A stretch of DNA of 64,000 nt, taken from the NCBI RefSeq assembly GCF_004917065.1, contig NZ_SSYA01000001.1:1868161-1932160 (forward strand), in the 5' to 3' direction. Positions 16,012 to 24,380 of the stretch are shown in pieces. The notes beneath the pieces are model-generated. The model did not search any database and was not told the origin of the DNA. It saw only the letters and a program-made list of their open reading frames with translations. Both the position numbers and the translations under genes were made by a program. How positions within the stretch are numbered: the first letter of the stretch is position 1; every line of letters starts with the position of its first letter. The stretch comes from Geomonas ferrireducens (GTDB lineage: Bacteria > Desulfobacterota > Desulfuromonadia > Geobacterales > Geobacteraceae).

Positions 16012-17361
16012 TTGTCCAGCAAAAACCCGCGCCGCGCCGCCTTCGATATCCTGCTCCGGATCGAAAAAGAAAAGTCCTTCGCAGACATCCTCATAGACCA
16101 CGAGCTCTCCAAGGACATCATAAAGGGGGCCGATCGAGGCCTTCTGACCGAACTGGTGTACGGCGTCCTGCGCCGCCAGGGAACCCTGGATTACATCATC
16201 GGGCAGTTCTCCAAGCAGAGGACCGACAAGCTCGAGCTCTACGTGCTCCTCTTGCTGCGCCTTGGGCTATACCAGTGCTTCTTCCTCGACCGCGTCCCGG
16301 TTTCCGCCGCGGTGAACGAGACGGTGAAGCTCGCCAAGGAGCTCGCGCCGCGCGCGTCCGGTTTCATCAACGCGATTCTCAGAAACGCGGACCGAAACCG
16401 CGACAACATCAGCTACCCCGACCGTGCCGAGAACCCGGCGGGGTACCTCGCCGTGCGTTACTCGCACCCCGCCTGGCTCACCCGGCAGTGGATCGAGCAG
16501 ATGGGGGTGGAGGAGGCCGAGGCGCTGGCTGCTGCCATGTCGGAGCCCCCCCCGCTGACCGTGAGGGTCAACACGCTGCGCGTCTCGCGCGAGGCGCTTT
16601 TGGAGCGCCTGGCCGCTGAGGGAGTGAGCTGCAGTGCGACCCGCTGGTCTCCGGACGGGATCAGGCTGAACCAGTCCGGGCAGATCACGAGGCTTGCCTC
16701 CTTCCGCGACGGCCTCTTCACCGTGCAGGACGAATCGAGCCAGCTTGCCCCGCTCTTTCTCTCCCCGGAGAAGGGGGACCGGGTGCTCGATGCCTGCGCC
16801 GCCCCAGGTGGCAAGTCGACGCAGATCGCCCAGCTCATGGGGGACTCCGGTGAGATCTACGCCTGCGACGTGAACCACAAGAAGCTGAGGCTCATCAAGG
16901 ACACCTGCGACCGTCTCGGCATCGCCTCGGTGCGTACCTTCACCATGGATGCCACCTCCCCCTCCCCCGCGATCAAGGAGGTCACCTTCCAGAGGATCCT
17001 GGTGGATGCCCCCTGCTCGGGCCTGGGAGTGATCCGGCGCAACCCGGAAGGAAAATGGAGCAAATCCGGCGACGATCTCCTGCAGCTCGCCCGGACCCAG
17101 ATCACCATCCTGGAAAACCTCGGCAAGTACCTCGAGAAGGGGGGGGCGCTCCTCTACGCGACCTGCTCGACGAGCCTCCAGGAGAACGAGTTCGTGGTGG
17201 ACAGCTTCCTGCGCGACCACCCCGAATTCGTCGCCGAGGACCTGCGCGGTCTCTTCCCCGAACTGACCCCGCTTTTCACGGAGCGCGGCTTCTTCAGAAG
17301 CTGGCCGCACCGCGACGGCATGGACGGCTTCTTCGCCGCCCGGCTCAAGAAAATCAAGTAG
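16012..17361 (+). CDS. rsmB: 16S rRNA (cytosine-967 C5) methyltransferase
   Basis: Methylates C967 of 16S rRNA with SAM. The N-terminal NusB-like RNA-binding domain (about 1-140) is followed by the Rossmann methyltransferase. Visible motifs are the SAM site CAAPGGKSTQIAQL, motif IV DAPCSGLGVIRRNPE with its Cys, and motif VI ATCSTSLQENE with the second catalytic Cys. The frame is open from 15949, but that region carries the promoter. TTG 16012 has AAGGAAG four bases upstream and gives 449 residues, normal for RsmB/Sun. The rpe start lies nine bases after the stop, so the two form an operon. Confidence 0.9.
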   Translation: MSSKNPRRAAFDILLRIEKEKSFADILIDHELSKDIIKGADRGLLTELVYGVLRRQGTLDYIIGQFSKQRTDKLELYVLLLLRLGLYQCFFLDRVPVSAAVNETVKLAKELAPRASGFINAILRNADRNRDNISYPDRAENPAGYLAVRYSHPAWLTRQWIEQMGVEEAEALAAAMSEPPPLTVRVNTLRVSREALLERLAAEGVSCSATRWSPDGIRLNQSGQITRLASFRDGLFTVQDESSQLAPLFLSPEKGDRVLDACAAPGGKSTQIAQLMGDSGEIYACDVNHKKLRLIKDTCDRLGIASVRTFTMDATSPSPAIKEVTFQRILVDAPCSGLGVIRRNPEGKWSKSGDDLLQLARTQITILENLGKYLEKGGALLYATCSTSLQENEFVVDSFLRDHPEFVAEDLRGLFPELTPLFTERGFFRSWPHRDGMDGFFAARLKKIK

Positions 17362-17369
17362 GAGAAACC

Positions 17370-18035
17370 ATGAAAAAGATCGCTCCCTCCATACTTTCCG
17401 CCGACTTCGCCCGTCTGGGCGAGGAGATCAAGGCCATCGAGGCGGCAGGCGCCGATTACGTACACGTCGATGTCATGGACGGCCAGTTCGTCCCCAACAT
17501 CACCATCGGCCCGCTCATCGTGGAGGCGGCGCGCCGTGCGACCACCCTGCCGCTCGACGTACACCTGATGATCGTCGACCCGGACCGCTACATCCCGGAC
17601 TTCGCCAAGGCGGGGAGCGACATCATCGTCGTTCACGCCGAGGCGACCAACCACTTGCACCGCACTGTCCAGCTCATCAAGTCATTCGGGAAGAAGGCGG
17701 GCGTGTCGCTCAACCCGGCGACGCCGCTGAACGTCCTTGACTACGTCATGGAGGAGCTCGACCTGATCCTGCTCATGACGGTGAACCCCGGGTTCGGGGG
17801 GCAGTCCTTCATCGAGGCGTGCATCCCGAAGATCCAGACGCTCCGCTCCACCATGGACCGTCGCGGCGTCGAGGCGGAGCTCGAGGTGGACGGCGGCGTG
17901 AAGATCGACAACATCGCCCGCATCGCCCACGCCGGTGCCGACGTCTTCGTGGCGGGGAGCGCCGTCTTCAACTCGCCCGACTACGCCGCCACCATCGCCG
18001 AGCTCAAGAAAAGGGCCAAGGAGCCGGTGCTCTGA
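17370..18035 (+). CDS. rpe: Ribulose-phosphate 3-epimerase
   Basis: Interconverts ribulose 5-phosphate and xylulose 5-phosphate in the pentose phosphate pathway. The 221-residue TIM barrel begins APSILSADFARLGEE, has VHVDVMDGQFVPNITIGP, the mobile-loop motif TVNPGFGGQSF, and a phosphate site near VDGGVK and VAGSAVF. ATG 17370 has a GGAG about five bases upstream and directly follows rsmB. The hairpin described under the nudix gene overlaps its stop codon. Confidence 0.95.
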   Translation: MKKIAPSILSADFARLGEEIKAIEAAGADYVHVDVMDGQFVPNITIGPLIVEAARRATTLPLDVHLMIVDPDRYIPDFAKAGSDIIVVHAEATNHLHRTVQLIKSFGKKAGVSLNPATPLNVLDYVMEELDLILLMTVNPGFGGQSFIEACIPKIQTLRSTMDRRGVEAELEVDGGVKIDNIARIAHAGADVFVAGSAVFNSPDYAATIAELKKRAKEPVL

Positions 18036-18061
18036 CCGCGGGAAGCGGTCAGGACAGGGCG

Positions 18062-18664
18062 TTGGAACCGGCCGAGGTGCGGGAGAGGCTGAAGCGCTCT
18101 CTCGCCGAGCGCCGGCGCGTCCCGATGGAGGCCGGGCCGGTTCCCGCCGCCGTCCTGATCCCGCTTTTTATGAAAGACGGCGAGTACCACGTCCTCTTCA
18201 CCAAGAGGACCACCCACCTGACGCACCACAGCGGCGAGATCTCCTTTCCGGGGGGGCGCTGCGAGGAAAGCGACCGCGACAGCGCCGACACCGCGACGCG
18301 CGAGGCGTGGGAGGAGGTGGGGATCGATCCCGGCGACGTCGAGATCCTTGGGGAACTCGACGACTGCCATTCCATCCACAACTACCTGGTCACCCCGGTG
18401 GTCGGGATCTTCCCGGAAAACTACCTCCTCACCGTGAACGACGCCGAGATCGAGCGGCTGATCGAGGTGCCGCTGTCGCACTTCTCGAAGCCCGGCGTCT
18501 ACCGCGTCGAATACTGGAACCACAAGGGAATAGAGAACTACCCGATGTACTTCTACCTCTACGGCGAGGACGAGATCTGGGGACTGACCGCGCGCATCCT
18601 CAAGAACTTCCTTGACGTGCTCTGGGGAGTGGAGCAGGCGGGTGAGGATTCCGAACAGTTCTAG
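18062..18664 (+). CDS. NUDIX hydrolase, CoA pyrophosphatase type (NudL-like)
   Basis: Probably cleaves CoA or related nucleoside diphosphate derivatives. The NUDIX box is clear: SFPGGRCEESDRD, then TATREAWEEVGID, preceded by THLTHHSGEI as in the CoA-diphosphatase subgroup. The frame is open far upstream inside rpe. TTG 18062 with AGGACAGGG just upstream gives 200 residues, the family length, and is the best start. A 7-bp hairpin (TGACCGC / GCGGTCA, 18033-18051) spans the rpe stop just before it and could tune translation. The stop abuts the stop of the convergent gene. Confidence 0.8.
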   Translation: MEPAEVRERLKRSLAERRRVPMEAGPVPAAVLIPLFMKDGEYHVLFTKRTTHLTHHSGEISFPGGRCEESDRDSADTATREAWEEVGIDPGDVEILGELDDCHSIHNYLVTPVVGIFPENYLLTVNDAEIERLIEVPLSHFSKPGVYRVEYWNHKGIENYPMYFYLYGEDEIWGLTARILKNFLDVLWGVEQAGEDSEQF

Positions 18665-19873
18665 CTACTTCTTATTCGCCTCGGCGATGGTTTTGAAGTC
18701 CACGCCGAGGCGCTTCTTTTCTTCCTTCAGCACGAAGCCACGCTCTTTCACCCCGGCCTCGATTCCCTTCATGTGCAGCGCGCCCCAAGGGATAACCACG
18801 GTGTCGTACCCCTTCAGGGCCCGATCCAGGTAGCTGAGGACCACCTCGTTGCGGCGGGTGAGGATGTCCTCCCTGATGACTTCGTACATCTTCGGGGTGA
18901 CGTTCTTTTCGGCCCAGCGGTTGAGGCTCAGGACCCCGTCGACGACGGAGCCGTGGCTCCCGAGTTCCTTGCCGACCTGGTTCAGAAAGAGCAGGGTCTC
19001 CGGCCGGAAGGTGGCGAGGTCCGTGTCGGCGAGCATGATGTCGGGTCCTTTGCCTGCGGGGCGGCGCGCGGCGTCGAGCGCCTTGTCATCGATGACGTTG
19101 CCGGAAAAGAGCATCTTCTCCTGGGAGGCGAGCCCCAGGAAGTCCGCGACCTTACGGTAGTCGAAACGGTTTTTCAGCACCTGGCTCCGGTCGGTCACCC
19201 CTTCCGCCAGCACGATAGTGCGCCCCTGCACCGGCCCCCTGGTCACGTCCTCGTAGTAACCCTTCTCACCCACGTGGATCATCCCGGAAAGCTTCACGGT
19301 CTGGCTCCCCCGCTTGTAGACGCGCTCGGTCATGTACAGGCCGCCCGGCGCCACGCGCACGAAGCCCCCGGTGTTGAGGTTGGCCCAGGCGTCGGTGCTG
19401 CTCAGGGTGAAGAGGGTGAGAAAGACCGGGAGCGCCACCACGTTCGCCGCGGTGAAGAAAAGGGTGTTTTTAAGGCCGAACACGGGGCCTTCGAAGCGCC
19501 AGGAGGGGAGGGTAAGTCCCGGCTCCTTGCCATCGCGGTACTGCGCGATGAGCAGGGGAGGTACACCTACCTGGATCAAGGACATGAGTATCGAGTAGAG
19601 CCGCGACTCGCCGAGCGCCGGTATTAGCCACGCGAGCATAGGGACGGCGAACGGGAAGACGATCAGCGGGATGAAGAGCCGCTTGGGGATGCGCCGGTCC
19701 ACCCACATGCAGAGGTAGAGGAGCACGGCGAAGAAGAGCACCGTGCTTGCGACCTGCATCCGGAACAGGGAGAGCGGCTCCACCGGTCCGAAGAGCGAGG
19801 AAATCTCGTCCAGAACGGAGAGGAAACCGTCGGCGAAGAAGAGGATCAGGAAGACGTTGGCGAATTTTCTCAT
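18665..19873 (-). CDS. Multi-pass membrane protein with TraB/ChaN-like C-terminal domain
   Basis: A 402-residue protein starting at ATG 19873; the open frame upstream of that lies in the glycosylase gene. Residues 1-175 contain about five membrane segments. The C-terminal half is soluble, with IHVGEKGYYEDV, a central IVLAEGVTD and the end motif YDTVVIPWGALHMKGIEAGVKERGF. The order of a His/Gly block, an xxAEG block and a late PWGAxHxxG block resembles TraB/PrgY/GumN-like domains. That family's biochemical role is poorly known. The assignment is by motif resemblance only. It is the last gene of a minus-strand run with the glycosylase and carbonic anhydrase-like genes. Confidence 0.6.
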   Translation of the reverse strand: MRKFANVFLILFFADGFLSVLDEISSLFGPVEPLSLFRMQVASTVLFFAVLLYLCMWVDRRIPKRLFIPLIVFPFAVPMLAWLIPALGESRLYSILMSLIQVGVPPLLIAQYRDGKEPGLTLPSWRFEGPVFGLKNTLFFTAANVVALPVFLTLFTLSSTDAWANLNTGGFVRVAPGGLYMTERVYKRGSQTVKLSGMIHVGEKGYYEDVTRGPVQGRTIVLAEGVTDRSQVLKNRFDYRKVADFLGLASQEKMLFSGNVIDDKALDAARRPAGKGPDIMLADTDLATFRPETLLFLNQVGKELGSHGSVVDGVLSLNRWAEKNVTPKMYEVIREDILTRRNEVVLSYLDRALKGYDTVVIPWGALHMKGIEAGVKERGFVLKEEKKRLGVDFKTIAEANKK

Positions 19874-19881
19874 GTGTCTCT

Positions 19882-20580
19882 CTATAAGGGTGTGGCGCGG
19901 CAGCAGGCGGCTTTCAGCGGGCATCCGTCGCAGGCCGGCGTTTTCCGGCAGTGTCGCTTGCAGTGCTCCACGATCTGGGCGTGGTATTCGTTGAACAGCG
20001 GTACGTCGGGGGGGAGATGCTCCATGAACAGGGCGCGCACCTCGTGATAGTCGTCCCTTTCGCCTACCAGCCCCAGGCGCGAGAAGAGGCGGCGGGTGTA
20101 GGCGTCCACCACGAAAGACGGTTTGTGCCCGGCGTAGAGGAGGATCGAATCGCAGGTCTCCGGCCCTATCCCGGGGACCCTGACGAGCTCCTCGCGCAGC
20201 GGACGCCACTCTCCGGTGAACATGGCGTCGAGGCTGCCGTGGCGCGTTACAAGCCACTCCACGAAACCCTTGAGCCGCACCGTTTTCACGTTGAAAAAGC
20301 CGGAGGGGCGTATCAACTCGGCGAGCCGTTCCGGTTGCGTATCCCGGATCGCCTCGACCGAGAGGAGCCCCTCCCGTTTCAGGTTCGCTATCGCCTTTTC
20401 TACGTTCCCCCAGTTGGTGTTCTGGGTGAGGATGGCGCCGACGCAGACCTCGAAGGGGGTGTCGGCAGGCCACCAGTTGAGGGCGCCGTAGCGCTTGAAG
20501 AGCGCGTCGAAGAGCTCCATGAGCTGTTCGCGCCGGCGCGGAGTCGCCTCCCCGCCCGTGTCGTTTTCCATCGTATGCAT
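19882..20580 (-). CDS. HhH-GPD base-excision glycosylase with 4Fe-4S cluster, endonuclease III / MagIII-like
   Basis: DNA repair enzyme that removes damaged bases. The protein opens with a YGALNWWPADTPFEVCVGA block and ILTQNTNWGNVEKAI, typical of the MagIII/COG2231 branch rather than classic Nth. The helix-hairpin-helix is LVRVPGIGPETCDSILLYA, followed by the catalytic-region VVDAYTRRLF. Near the C-terminus the four Cys of the cluster are in HCRKTPACDGCPLKAAC. Start is ATG 20580 or 20571; the longer frame upstream is the neighbouring gap. Substrate (3-methyladenine or oxidised pyrimidines) cannot be fixed from sequence. Confidence 0.82.
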   Translation of the reverse strand: MHTMENDTGGEATPRRREQLMELFDALFKRYGALNWWPADTPFEVCVGAILTQNTNWGNVEKAIANLKREGLLSVEAIRDTQPERLAELIRPSGFFNVKTVRLKGFVEWLVTRHGSLDAMFTGEWRPLREELVRVPGIGPETCDSILLYAGHKPSFVVDAYTRRLFSRLGLVGERDDYHEVRALFMEHLPPDVPLFNEYHAQIVEHCKRHCRKTPACDGCPLKAACCRATPL

Positions 20581-20614
20581 CGTCTCCGGGCCGCGGTGGG
20601 CCCCGGTGAAACTT

Positions 20615-21172
20615 CTACTCGTTGTCGGTGCGCCGCGGCGTCGCCGGGTCTTCCATGAACTCGCGGGAGTAGCGGACGTAGTTCCCGGCCGAGCGCCCAA
20701 GCCAGGCGATCTCGTTTTCGGTCAGGTCCCGCTTGTATTTCGCGGGGGAGCCGACCCAGAGGGTGCCGGGGGGGATCACGGTCCCCTCGGTGACGAGAGC
20801 CCGGGCACCTACGAGCGCCCCCTTGCCGATGACCGCCTTATCCATGATCATTGCCTGCATCCCGATGAAGGCGCCGTCCTCGATGGTGCAGCCGTGCAGG
20901 GTGACGCTGTGGCCTACGGTCACGTCGTTGCCGATGACGAGCGGAGCGCCCGGGTCCTCGGCGTGTTTTTTATGCGTTACGTGCAGCATGGAGAGATCCT
21001 GGATGTTGGTCCGGTCCCCGATGGTGATGGAGTTCACGTCGCCGCGCACCACGCAGTTGTACCAGATGCTCGCCTCCTTGCCGATACTCACCTCGCCGAT
21101 GATGACGGCGCCCTCGGCGATGAAGGCGGAAGGGTCGATCTTGGGGTTCATGCCTTTGAAGGATCGGATCAT
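20615..21172 (-). CDS. Gamma-carbonic anhydrase-like hexapeptide-repeat protein
   Basis: A 185-residue left-handed beta-helix trimer of the YrdA/PaaY/gamma-carbonic anhydrase family. Imperfect hexapeptide turns run through residues about 15-150 (AVIIGEVSIGKEASIW, ITIGDRTNIQD). Three potential zinc-ligand His lie in LHVTHKKH and VTVGHSVTLHGC. ATG 21172 follows AGGAGAG; the frame upstream is nadA. Whether it has carbonic anhydrase or acyltransferase activity is not decided by sequence. Confidence 0.85.
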   Translation of the reverse strand: MIRSFKGMNPKIDPSAFIAEGAVIIGEVSIGKEASIWYNCVVRGDVNSITIGDRTNIQDLSMLHVTHKKHAEDPGAPLVIGNDVTVGHSVTLHGCTIEDGAFIGMQAMIMDKAVIGKGALVGARALVTEGTVIPPGTLWVGSPAKYKRDLTENEIAWLGRSAGNYVRYSREFMEDPATPRRTDNE

Positions 21173-21186
21173 GCTTCTCTCCTGTT

Positions 21187-22101
21187 TTAGTCCCTCGGGA
21201 TGGCGAGCATGCGGTCCAGCGCACGCTTGGCCGGGACACGGGTCTCCTCGGGGACCTTCACCACCGGGCGCATGTTGACGAGCGCCTCGTGCACGTCCTC
21301 CAGGGAGGTGAGCTTCATGTTCGGACAGATGAGGGCCGGGGAGGCGAGGATGAACTCCTTGTCCGGGTTCTCGCGCTTGAGGCGCCAGAGGATGCCCGCC
21401 TCGGTGCCGATGATGAAGCGTTTCGCGCTCGATTTGCGGCAGTAGTCGTACATCCCGGTGGTGGAGCAGACGTGGTCGGCCAGCGCCACCACGGCCGGAT
21501 TGCACTCAGGATGGCAGACGAACGGGGCGTCCGGGTGCTGGTCCTTCAGCTCCACGACCACCTCGGGCCTCAGCCGCTCGTGGGTCGGGCAGTACCCTTC
21601 CCAGAGGTGGAACTTCTTGTCGGTGAAACGGGCGACGTAGCTGCCGAGGTTTTTGTCCGGCGCGAAGATGATCTCGTTCTCGCTCATGGACTGCACCACC
21701 TTGAGCGCGTTCGCCGAGGTGCAGCAGATGTCGCTTTCGGCCTTCACGGCGGCGGAGGAGTTCACGTAGGTCACCACCGGTACGCCCGGGTACCTAGCCT
21801 TGAGCTCCTTGAGCCCTTCCACGGTGACCATGTCGGCCATCGGGCAGCCGGCATCGAGGCGGGGGAGCAGCACGGTCTTTTCCGGTGCGAGGATCGAGGC
21901 GGACTCCGCCATGAAGTGGACGCCGCAGAAGACGATCACGTCGGCGTCAGTCTTGGCTGCTTCCATCGAGAGGGCGAGGGAGTCACCGGTAATGTCGGCG
22001 ATCTCCTGTACCTCGTCGCGCATGTAGTTATGTGCCAGGAGCACGGCATTGCGCTTCCTGAGCAAAGATTTAATATCTGACTTTAAAGTTTCCTGCGTCA
22101 T
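21187..22101 (-). CDS. nadA: Quinolinate synthase
   Basis: Condenses iminoaspartate with dihydroxyacetone phosphate to quinolinate in NAD synthesis, using a 4Fe-4S cluster. The 304-residue protein has [31 protein letters not shown] with the first cluster Cys, [28 protein letters not shown] with the second, and [13 protein letters not shown] 22101 matches the family start; the longer frame runs through the promoter. Its promoter diverges from tatA. nadB and nadC are not in the window. Confidence 0.93.
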   Translation of the reverse strand: MTQETLKSDIKSLLRKRNAVLLAHNYMRDEVQEIADITGDSLALSMEAAKTDADVIVFCGVHFMAESASILAPEKTVLLPRLDAGCPMADMVTVEGLKELKARYPGVPVVTYVNSSAAVKAESDICCTSANALKVVQSMSENEIIFAPDKNLGSYVARFTDKKFHLWEGYCPTHERLRPEVVVELKDQHPDAPFVCHPECNPAVVALADHVCSTTGMYDYCRKSSAKRFIIGTEAGILWRLKRENPDKEFILASPALICPNMKLTSLEDVHEALVNMRPVVKVPEETRVPAKRALDRMLAIPRD

Positions 22102-22156
22102 GTTTATCACCACCAAAGCAATGTTTCTCATTTGAAATATATGGTAAACAGCACCG

Positions 22157-22185
22157 ATAGTAGACAATGTTAGAGTCCATGTCAA
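22157..22185 (-). promoter_or_regulatory. Sigma-70 promoter of nadA
   Basis: On the minus strand TTGACA (22180-22185) and TACTAT (22157-22162) have a 17-base spacer. Transcription would start about 50 bases before the ATG at 22101. Confidence 0.7.
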
Positions 22186-22212
22186 ACCAATTAAGACCGC
22201 GGCTTTGCGAGC

Positions 22213-22241
22213 TTGACACCGGTAGGCAAAACCACTATTAT
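22213..22241 (+). promoter_or_regulatory. Sigma-70 promoter of tatA
   Basis: TTGACA (22213-22218) and TATTAT (22236-22241) have the ideal 17-base spacer. The start of tatA is about 60 bases further on. It lies back to back with the nadA promoter. Confidence 0.75.
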
Positions 22242-22301
22242 TTCATCGAAATTTTACATATCTGACGGGCGTTTAAACGCCGCACACACGAGGTAAATAG
22301 T

Positions 22302-22628
22302 ATGTTTGGAATCGGGATGCCTGAACTGGTCATCATTTTGGTTATAGCGCTCATCGTCATCGGGCCGCAGAAGCTCCCTGACCTGGCGAAGTCCCTTGGG
22401 AAGGGGTTGGCCGAGTTCAAGAAGGCGACGGACGATTTCAAGCAGACCATCGAGGCGGACAGCAGGACCGACGAGGAGAAGGAACACCTGGCGAAGCTCG
22501 CCGAGGCCAAGAAGAAGGCCGAGGAGGAGAAGGCCAAGGAGGCCGAGGAACTCAGGGCAAAGGTGGAAGGAAACGTCGCCGAGCCGGTGGCCGCCGCGGC
22601 AGCAACCGAGCCGGAAAAGAAGGCTTAG
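22302..22628 (+). CDS. tatA: Twin-arginine translocase subunit TatA/TatE
   Basis: Forms the protein-conducting pore of the Tat export system. A 108-residue protein with one N-terminal membrane helix ([21 protein letters not shown]). The hinge and amphipathic helix ([19 protein letters not shown]) follow, then a long Lys/Glu/Ala-rich, probably coiled tail. It could be called TatB by tail length, but the FGIGMPEL start suits either. No tatC is adjacent. A Tat substrate candidate is encoded at 50518-51729. GAGGT precedes the ATG and a terminator follows. Confidence 0.88.
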   Translation: MFGIGMPELVIILVIALIVIGPQKLPDLAKSLGKGLAEFKKATDDFKQTIEADSRTDEEKEHLAKLAEAKKKAEEEKAKEAEELRAKVEGNVAEPVAAAAATEPEKKA

Positions 22629-22654
22629 CCGTATCGGAAATAAACGTACTGGAA

Positions 22655-22679
22655 AAGGCGGGGTGACCCGCCTTTTTTT
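22655..22679 (+). terminator. Rho-independent terminator of tatA
   Basis: An 8-bp stem AAGGCGGG / CCCGCCTT with a GTGA loop is followed directly by a T-run. It lies 27 bases after the tatA stop. Confidence 0.9.
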
Positions 22680-22729
22680 GTATGCGTAAACCCGGTATAC
22701 TCTAGCATCCCAATCCCGCAGGTGACGCC

Positions 22730-23149
22730 ATGCTCAACTGGTTCAGAAAAAAGCAAGAGGTGTTGCAGTTCCCCGACGCCCGGAGCGCCTTCGCGCATGC
22801 CTGCTCGATCGGCTACACCCCTCTCATCGGCGGACTGGTCCCCGCGCTGGTCGAGGAATCCGGCGGGATGAACTGCGACGGAGAGCGTACCTTCATGGTG
22901 AGCTTGGCCGCCCCGGAAGGGGAGCTTAAGCTCTGGAGCTGCACCTTGAAGGGGGCCCAAGGATACCCTGAGGAGGGGGATTTTGTAGGCTTCCGGGTGG
23001 TCACCATCGCCTCCGATCTCCCAGAGCCCGCAAACCTGATCGGCTACATCGCCTGCCGTCTGCAGCCCGTGCTCGTCACGGGGAAGGGGTGGGCCGTCGG
23101 AGAGAACTTCACCCCCGAGAACATCAAGCCCGCCTTCAGGCCGCTGTAG
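22730..23149 (+). CDS. Hypothetical protein, 139 aa
   Basis: Not recognised. The protein is soluble, with no signal peptide or membrane segment. It starts MLNWFRKKQ and has a central GYTPLIGGLVPALVEE and an FTPENIKPAF end. Codon use and G+C match the neighbours, and the frame is bracketed by the tatA terminator and a convergent small gene, which supports a real single gene. No clear SD is seen (CAGGTGACGCC upstream). Function unknown. Confidence 0.6.
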   Translation: MLNWFRKKQEVLQFPDARSAFAHACSIGYTPLIGGLVPALVEESGGMNCDGERTFMVSLAAPEGELKLWSCTLKGAQGYPEEGDFVGFRVVTIASDLPEPANLIGYIACRLQPVLVTGKGWAVGENFTPENIKPAFRPL

Positions 23150-23163
23150 CGCCCCTCTCTTTT

Positions 23164-23355
23164 TTATCCCTTATGCATGAGCTTAAGCTCGGCCGGGACC
23201 GGCTCCGTCTCCCAGGTGATCTCCGGGTAGAGGGATTTGTCCAGCTTCAGGTAGGTGCCGTCCACGCCGGTTTCAGCCCACCAGCACTCTTTCCCCTTGG
23301 TCGGGAGCTTGTCGAAAAGGTAAAGGTCGTTGTTTTTGTCTCTGGCCAGGAACAT
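23164..23355 (-). CDS. Small hypothetical protein, 63 aa
   Basis: Not recognised. The frame starts MFLARDKNNDLYLFDKLP, has a WW pair and a Thr/Glu/Pro-rich end. AGGAGACGAC lies just upstream of the ATG, a good ribosome-binding site, and the frame fills the gap between the 139-aa hypothetical gene and cpoB. No membrane segment or cysteine motif is present. It is probably a real small gene with an unknown role. Confidence 0.55.
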   Translation of the reverse strand: MFLARDKNNDLYLFDKLPTKGKECWWAETGVDGTYLKLDKSLYPEITWETEPVPAELKLMHKG

Positions 23356-23395
23356 CGTCGTCTCCTTTGCTCTTGTACGTGTGGTGCCGAAACGG

Positions 23396-23428
23396 GAAGG
23401 CCCTCCCGTTTTTGGCAGGAGGGCCTTC
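23396..23428. terminator. Hairpin terminator downstream of cpoB
   Basis: An 11-bp perfect stem GAAGGCCCTCC / GGAGGGCCTTC has an 11-base loop. It lies 25 bases after the cpoB stop on the minus strand and just before the small gene at 23355. The U-tract is weak. Confidence 0.6.
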
Positions 23429-23452
23429 TCGGAGTCCTTCCTGTGTTGCGGC

Positions 23453-24304
23453 TTACTTGATTTTGTATTTCTCCCTGGCGACCTTGGCTTCTTCGCTCTT
23501 TGGGTGCTCCTCCACCAGTTTTCTCATGATGTAGGCTGCGCTTTTGTTGTCGCCAAGTTCCCTGAAGGCCATACCCTGCTTAAGCATCGCCGCCGGAGTT
23601 TTCTCGCTCGAAGGGTAGTTCTTGATCACTTCCTGGAATTCCAGCACCGCCTGTTCCCAGTTCTTCTCGGAATAGTAACTCTCGCCGATCCAGTACTGTG
23701 CGTTGGCTGCCAGGGGCTGCTTGGGGAACTGGAGCAGGAATGAAGCGAAGATCTCGCGCGCTTTCGCCCTCTCCCCCCCCTTCAGCGCGTCATAGCCTTG
23801 CTGGTAGAGCACCTCCGGGGTAACCGGTGCGGGGAGCTGCTTTTTCTTCTGCTCCTCGAGCCCTTTCTCCAGCTTCGTCATGCGCTCTTCGATGGCGGAC
23901 AGGCGCTTGTTCAGGTCTTCCTTCAAAAGGGCGATATCGTCGGCGGGCTTTTGAGCCATGATGCGGACGTCATCGATCTTGCCGGTAAGAAGCTGCATGT
24001 CCACCCGAGCGCTCTCGAGCGTTGCCTGCAGGTCGGCGCCACCCTTGCGAATGGAGGCCATATCCTTCTGGTAGCCGGCGACGTCGGCCTGGAGCGTCTC
24101 CAGACTCTGCCGGTAACCGGCCAGCGACTTCTCAACCCCTTCCTTCACCTCGCCGCGGACTTCGTTCAGCCCTTTGTCCAAGGTGAAGATGCGGTTCTTC
24201 ATCTCGTCCGTGTCGCGGCGGACCGATTCCAGATCACTCTGGCTGGCGCAGCCGAAAAAGGTGAGCAGAACCAGCGCACCCAGCGCCACCCTCGTCATTG
24301 ACAT
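23453..24304 (-). CDS. cpoB: Tol-Pal associated periplasmic protein CpoB/YbgF, lipoprotein form
   Basis: Links the Tol-Pal system to cell-wall synthesis at division. The 283-residue protein has a signal peptide with lipobox FFGC (E. coli CpoB is not a lipoprotein). A long coiled-coil follows (about 25-155, Lys/Glu/Asp-rich heptads), then two or three TPR units at the C-terminus: LYQQGYDALKGGERAKAREIF, AQYWIGESYYSEKNWEQAVLEF, MLKQGMAFRELGDNKSAAYI. It is the last gene of the tol cluster; a terminator separates it from pal. Confidence 0.88.
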   Translation of the reverse strand: MSMTRVALGALVLLTFFGCASQSDLESVRRDTDEMKNRIFTLDKGLNEVRGEVKEGVEKSLAGYRQSLETLQADVAGYQKDMASIRKGGADLQATLESARVDMQLLTGKIDDVRIMAQKPADDIALLKEDLNKRLSAIEERMTKLEKGLEEQKKKQLPAPVTPEVLYQQGYDALKGGERAKAREIFASFLLQFPKQPLAANAQYWIGESYYSEKNWEQAVLEFQEVIKNYPSSEKTPAAMLKQGMAFRELGDNKSAAYIMRKLVEEHPKSEEAKVAREKYKIK

Positions 24305-24340
24305 GTCAGAACCTCCTGGTTAGCTGCACAAAAGATAAAA

Positions 24341-24362
24341 AAAGGAGCCCGTAGGCTCCTTT
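24341..24362 (-). terminator. Rho-independent terminator between pal and cpoB
   Basis: A 9-bp stem AAAGGAGCC / GGCTCCTTT with a CGTA loop. On the minus strand it is followed by TTTTATCTTTT. It probably lowers cpoB expression relative to the upstream tol genes. Confidence 0.85.
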
Positions 24363-24380
24363 TGTCGGTGCGCGCACGCG

